From Monodelphis domestica (Eukaryota; Chordata; Mammalia; Didelphimorphia; Didelphidae), in the NCBI RefSeq assembly GCF_027887165.1, contig NC_077235.1, positions 16,468,383 to 16,532,382 of the forward strand: 64,000 bases of DNA. The letters are read 5' to 3'. Positions 60,975-64,000 of the stretch are shown here, piece after piece. A program made the position numbers and the translations under genes. Position 1 is the first letter of the stretch. Every line of letters begins with the position of its first letter. The notes under the pieces are model-generated. The model was not told the origin of the DNA and made no database searches. It saw nothing but the letters and a program-made list of their open reading frames with translations.

Positions 60975-62915
60975 TGATGTCTGTCTAAACCCAATAGCAA
61001 GAATGCAAGTTGCAACATTCCATGTACAGCATCAGTCTTGGCCATTTAATTTTGCAAATGTGCTAGGTAAAATGGAGAATCCTCTTCCTAGGGCTGGAAT
61101 CTTATAAACTGTGAATTTCTCTATAATTGTTCATTCAAAAGTAACATCCTTCAACTCGTTAACGTGGAAATAATGCCAAACTATCAAATAGTCAGAAAAA
61201 CTCAAAACTTTAACCACAATTTCACCTTCAAATCAATGTTGAAATTCATATTTAAAAGTTTCAAACAAGCACACAGACACACGCATACACACCCACACCC
61301 ACACCCACTAACCCCCCCCACACACACACATACACACCCTCCCAATCTATTTTTGGGGATGTGGGGATGTTCGGGATAAAAAACTGTTTTCGTTCCCCTT
61401 TAACTCCTGAACAAATATAATCATGCTAGTCCGTAGACCAAAATGATTGTTAAAATAAGCCCCATATCTTAGCCCTTGCCTTTCTGAGGATTTCATCATA
61501 GGATGACAGAACATTTGATCAAAGAGGAGAAAAGTGGGAAATAACTTAAATTAGGGAGAAAAGCTCCCTAATTTGAATACAAATGTCAGATATAAGTTGG
61601 TAATGATCAGCAGTCAGCTGTAGAACTTGATAGAAACTTAGCTAAGCCATTCCTCAGCCCTTCCATTGGCCCTTGTGATTGTATCCTAACCCATTTTCCT
61701 CCATAGCATTTCTTTTCCCCATGATCTTTCCAAAGAATTCACCTATAGATCTCAATTCTCTCTCGCCATGCTAAGATTATCTTTCTTACTACCAATTCCT
61801 TCTAGGCTCCATCATTTCTTTCCTAACGTCTTCTGATTCGACTTTGAGACAACCCAGCACTCTGGAATCTTTGCTGTGACTTCTCCAATGGACAGATGTT
61901 CCGTTCCATCCTCTTAACGAGGTAAAGTGCTCCTATTTTCAACTTTCCTCCTTCAACTCAAAATGGGGACTAAGTCTGTCCTTTCTAGGTTCTCTACTTA
62001 ATGGGCCTTGGCTCCAGGTAAATAGAATTCTCAGGGGAGATCAAATAACTAGTTTTCCCTCTGCTGTAGAATTATTTCTCAAGTCAATGAAAAGGATAGG
62101 AAACAATCCTTCTCCAGATTCCGTACATTGGGGACTCCTTCGTATATCTCTTAAAGATGTCACCTTGAGTAATACTTCAGATTCTGGGCTGCAGTAAATT
62201 CTGGTCTAGGCTTTTGGCTCCTATGAAACCTCTTCAGGCAAATCTTCCCTTTCATAGGTTTTTATCTCTTCACCCCCATACCAGAACTGGGGGAGGGAGG
62301 GGTAAAATCCAGGGCATTCATAGAAATGTCTTAGGAATTTCCCAGGTCTCTTTCTCTAGTAGTCATGTGCCAAAGATCATCAGAAATAATGCACACAAAA
62401 CCATCAGTTTTCTCCACTTCGAAAGGAAAATTAGTTCTCCTTATTCCCTGGTCTTTTCAAACAAAAACTTATCTATTGAAATGGTTGCACTCTGGAAATT
62501 GACCTTCAAAATGCCCCAAATCAGGTTATTGTAGATGAAGCTTTTCCTTTCTCAAAAACTCAAACTGGTAACATTTTCTCTCCAAAACCAAAACTTAGGG
62601 TTACTAAGGAAGAGGTTCAAAATTTCCTCTAACTAGGAACACCTCTACTATTCCCTTCCCTTTTTTCATTTTTTACTCTAATTTCCTTTGGGCTGCCAAT
62701 TTGTCTTTCTCTTCTCCTTGCCTCAAAGCACTTTGGTCTATGGCTAAAGCTGCTCCTAGAGAGGAAATTTGAGGCTCAATTAAAAACTGTTCAGGGTTTC
62801 CTAAGCATTTAAATCAAAGACTTTCCCCCCATATTTTGTGTCCTTTGACAACGATTGAAAGATAGTAAGGACCGTATTTGCCCATCCTCAAATGAACTTT
62901 CTTTACTCCAGAGAT

Positions 62916-62973
<58 letters not shown>

Positions 62974-64000
62974 TGGTAATGTGAAAAAACCACTCCTGCC
63001 ATTTGAAAACAAATACCAACTTGACAAAAAATGTGTAATGTCTGCATTCAAATAACGAAGTTAATACCTCGATTAAAATGCTTCTCATTGGCAATACTCA
63101 ATATTCACTGAGGTTGATATATACGATTTCACACATTAGTCCTAGCTAAACTTGGGAAGAATAGATTAGACTAAAAAGTCAAGAATTTCTGGTCCTCTTT
63201 TGGCTTTCTGTTCCATAATCCCCTGTGCAGATGGCCAGCTCCTGCCCTTTTCTCTAGCTTTTCGGAGGAATGAACTGTTGTAAGACTGCTTAATAGACAT
63301 TATTTGCTAACGTTTCTATCACCTACATTTAAAGGAAATCCACTAGACATACAGTGTAGCCCAAACCCCACAGAACATTGAGAAGAAATGGAGGGCTTAA
63401 GTTCTTCAGCTTCTAGGAGAAGCTCTTTCATAAACCAAATCTGATAACTCGTTTGAATTTAACCCCTGACATTTCAATTCAAGAAGACACTTTCTCTGTT
63501 TTAATAGCCTTAAAGCCATTACACAGACCCTCTAGCGAACACTCTGACTCTCACACTCCAACTCAAGCTTCCCATTCAATGCTTTCAGCCAACCATTCAC
63601 GCATGTCCCCTATACTATCCTCGCTCTTCCTTCTCCTAGAAATACTGCTTCACTCACATACACAGGTACCAACACTCAATCACACACAAAACTTAATAAA
63701 TGGTGGAGCTTGTGGTCAGGTTGTCCCGGGCTCCATTTTGGCCGACTTACCTTGGAACCAGATTTGATTGATGCTCCACACACTTTCTAACATTCCAGGT
63801 AAGTGGTCCATCATATATCATGTATATATGACTATGTCCATATGTGAACAAGAACTTGGCAGCATTCCCATTGGGATGTAGGCTGTAGAATGTTTGGAAA
63901 TGAGACTGTCCACTTGGTTCCTGATTAATAGAGTTTCCTTTCCCGTGAGTTTGAATTACCTAAACGAACCCACCCAGCAGATTCCTGACTGAGCTCAATG
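60975..64000. repeat. P module, running off the window end
   Basis: Starts inside the L-P linking segment, at a TGATGTC shared by both partners. CA-rich tract near 61270-61340, exon-like segment near 61806-61920, (CA)n at 62918-62968, tail donor (+ 63745-63750). The last 532 bases equal 1-532 except for four mismatches. Confidence 0.85.

Noticed and set aside
1..64000. Marsupial RSX-type lncRNA repeats
   Set aside because: RSX is known for short GC-richer tandem motifs within one exon. Here the repeats are kilobase modules with AT-leaning microsatellites, and I see no such short-motif array.

Overview
The window looks like mammalian, most probably marsupial, genomic DNA with no convincing protein-coding gene. 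Five minus-strand LINE-1 3' ends encode recognisable ORF2p C-terminal sequence (W-x3-CPS-x3-W-x-KLWY-x5-EYY pattern), and their 3' UTR resembles, from memory, the L1 3' end common in marsupial genomes. Two clear solo endogenous-retrovirus LTRs, long degenerate GATA/GACA-type simple repeats, many (CA)n, (TC)n and (GA)n tracts, and no bacterial-type gene packing fit the same picture. I saw no rRNA, tRNA, CRISPR array or intact transposon gene. Nearly all long open frames are translations of microsatellites.

The whole 64 kb is one mosaic of a complex tandem repeat (a duplicon array or macrosatellite). I name the recurring modules as follows. P is a ~2.5-3 kb unique-looking block with two CA tracts. 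Q is a ~1.1 kb block with a 125-bp inverted repeat. S1, S2 and S3 are degenerate tetranucleotide blocks. T is a ~690-bp relative of Q. Z1 and Z2 are ~320-bp terminal-inverted-repeat elements carrying ZNF143-like and CCAAT motifs. E is a 142-bp exon-like segment followed by a 571-bp LTR-like segment. L is a minus-strand L1 3' end. The inferred ancestral order is P-Q-S1-T-S2-Z1-Z2-S3-E-L-P. No copy is complete; each has lost, swapped or fused modules.

Layout: 1-660 P tail; 641-8110 first, heavily rearranged set (Q, S1, T, S2, Z1, T, S2, truncated P, Z1, Z2, E, Q); 8110-13658 S1 with solo LTR, T, S2, P; 13659-20960 second solo LTR, then Q through L in nearly complete order; 20961-27690 P, S2, Z1, Z2, S3, E, L; 27690-38345 P, Q, S1, T, S2, broken Z1 fused to T, S2, Z1, Z2, S3, E, L; 37836-53993 a very recent 8.08-kb tandem duplication (L, P, Q, S1, T', Z1', Z2', Q arm, S1, L); 53994-60972 L, P, Q, S1, T, S2; 60975-64000 P.

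The last 532 bases repeat the first 532 with only four mismatches, at an offset of 63,468. The window may therefore be almost exactly one period of a higher-order repeat. The most interesting content is regulatory rather than coding: fourteen Z elements, most with facing ZNF143-like sites around NF-Y-type CCAAT pairs, sitting upstream of a repeated exon-like segment with conserved splice signals and an LTR-like polyadenylation signal. Whether any of this is transcribed cannot be told from sequence alone.
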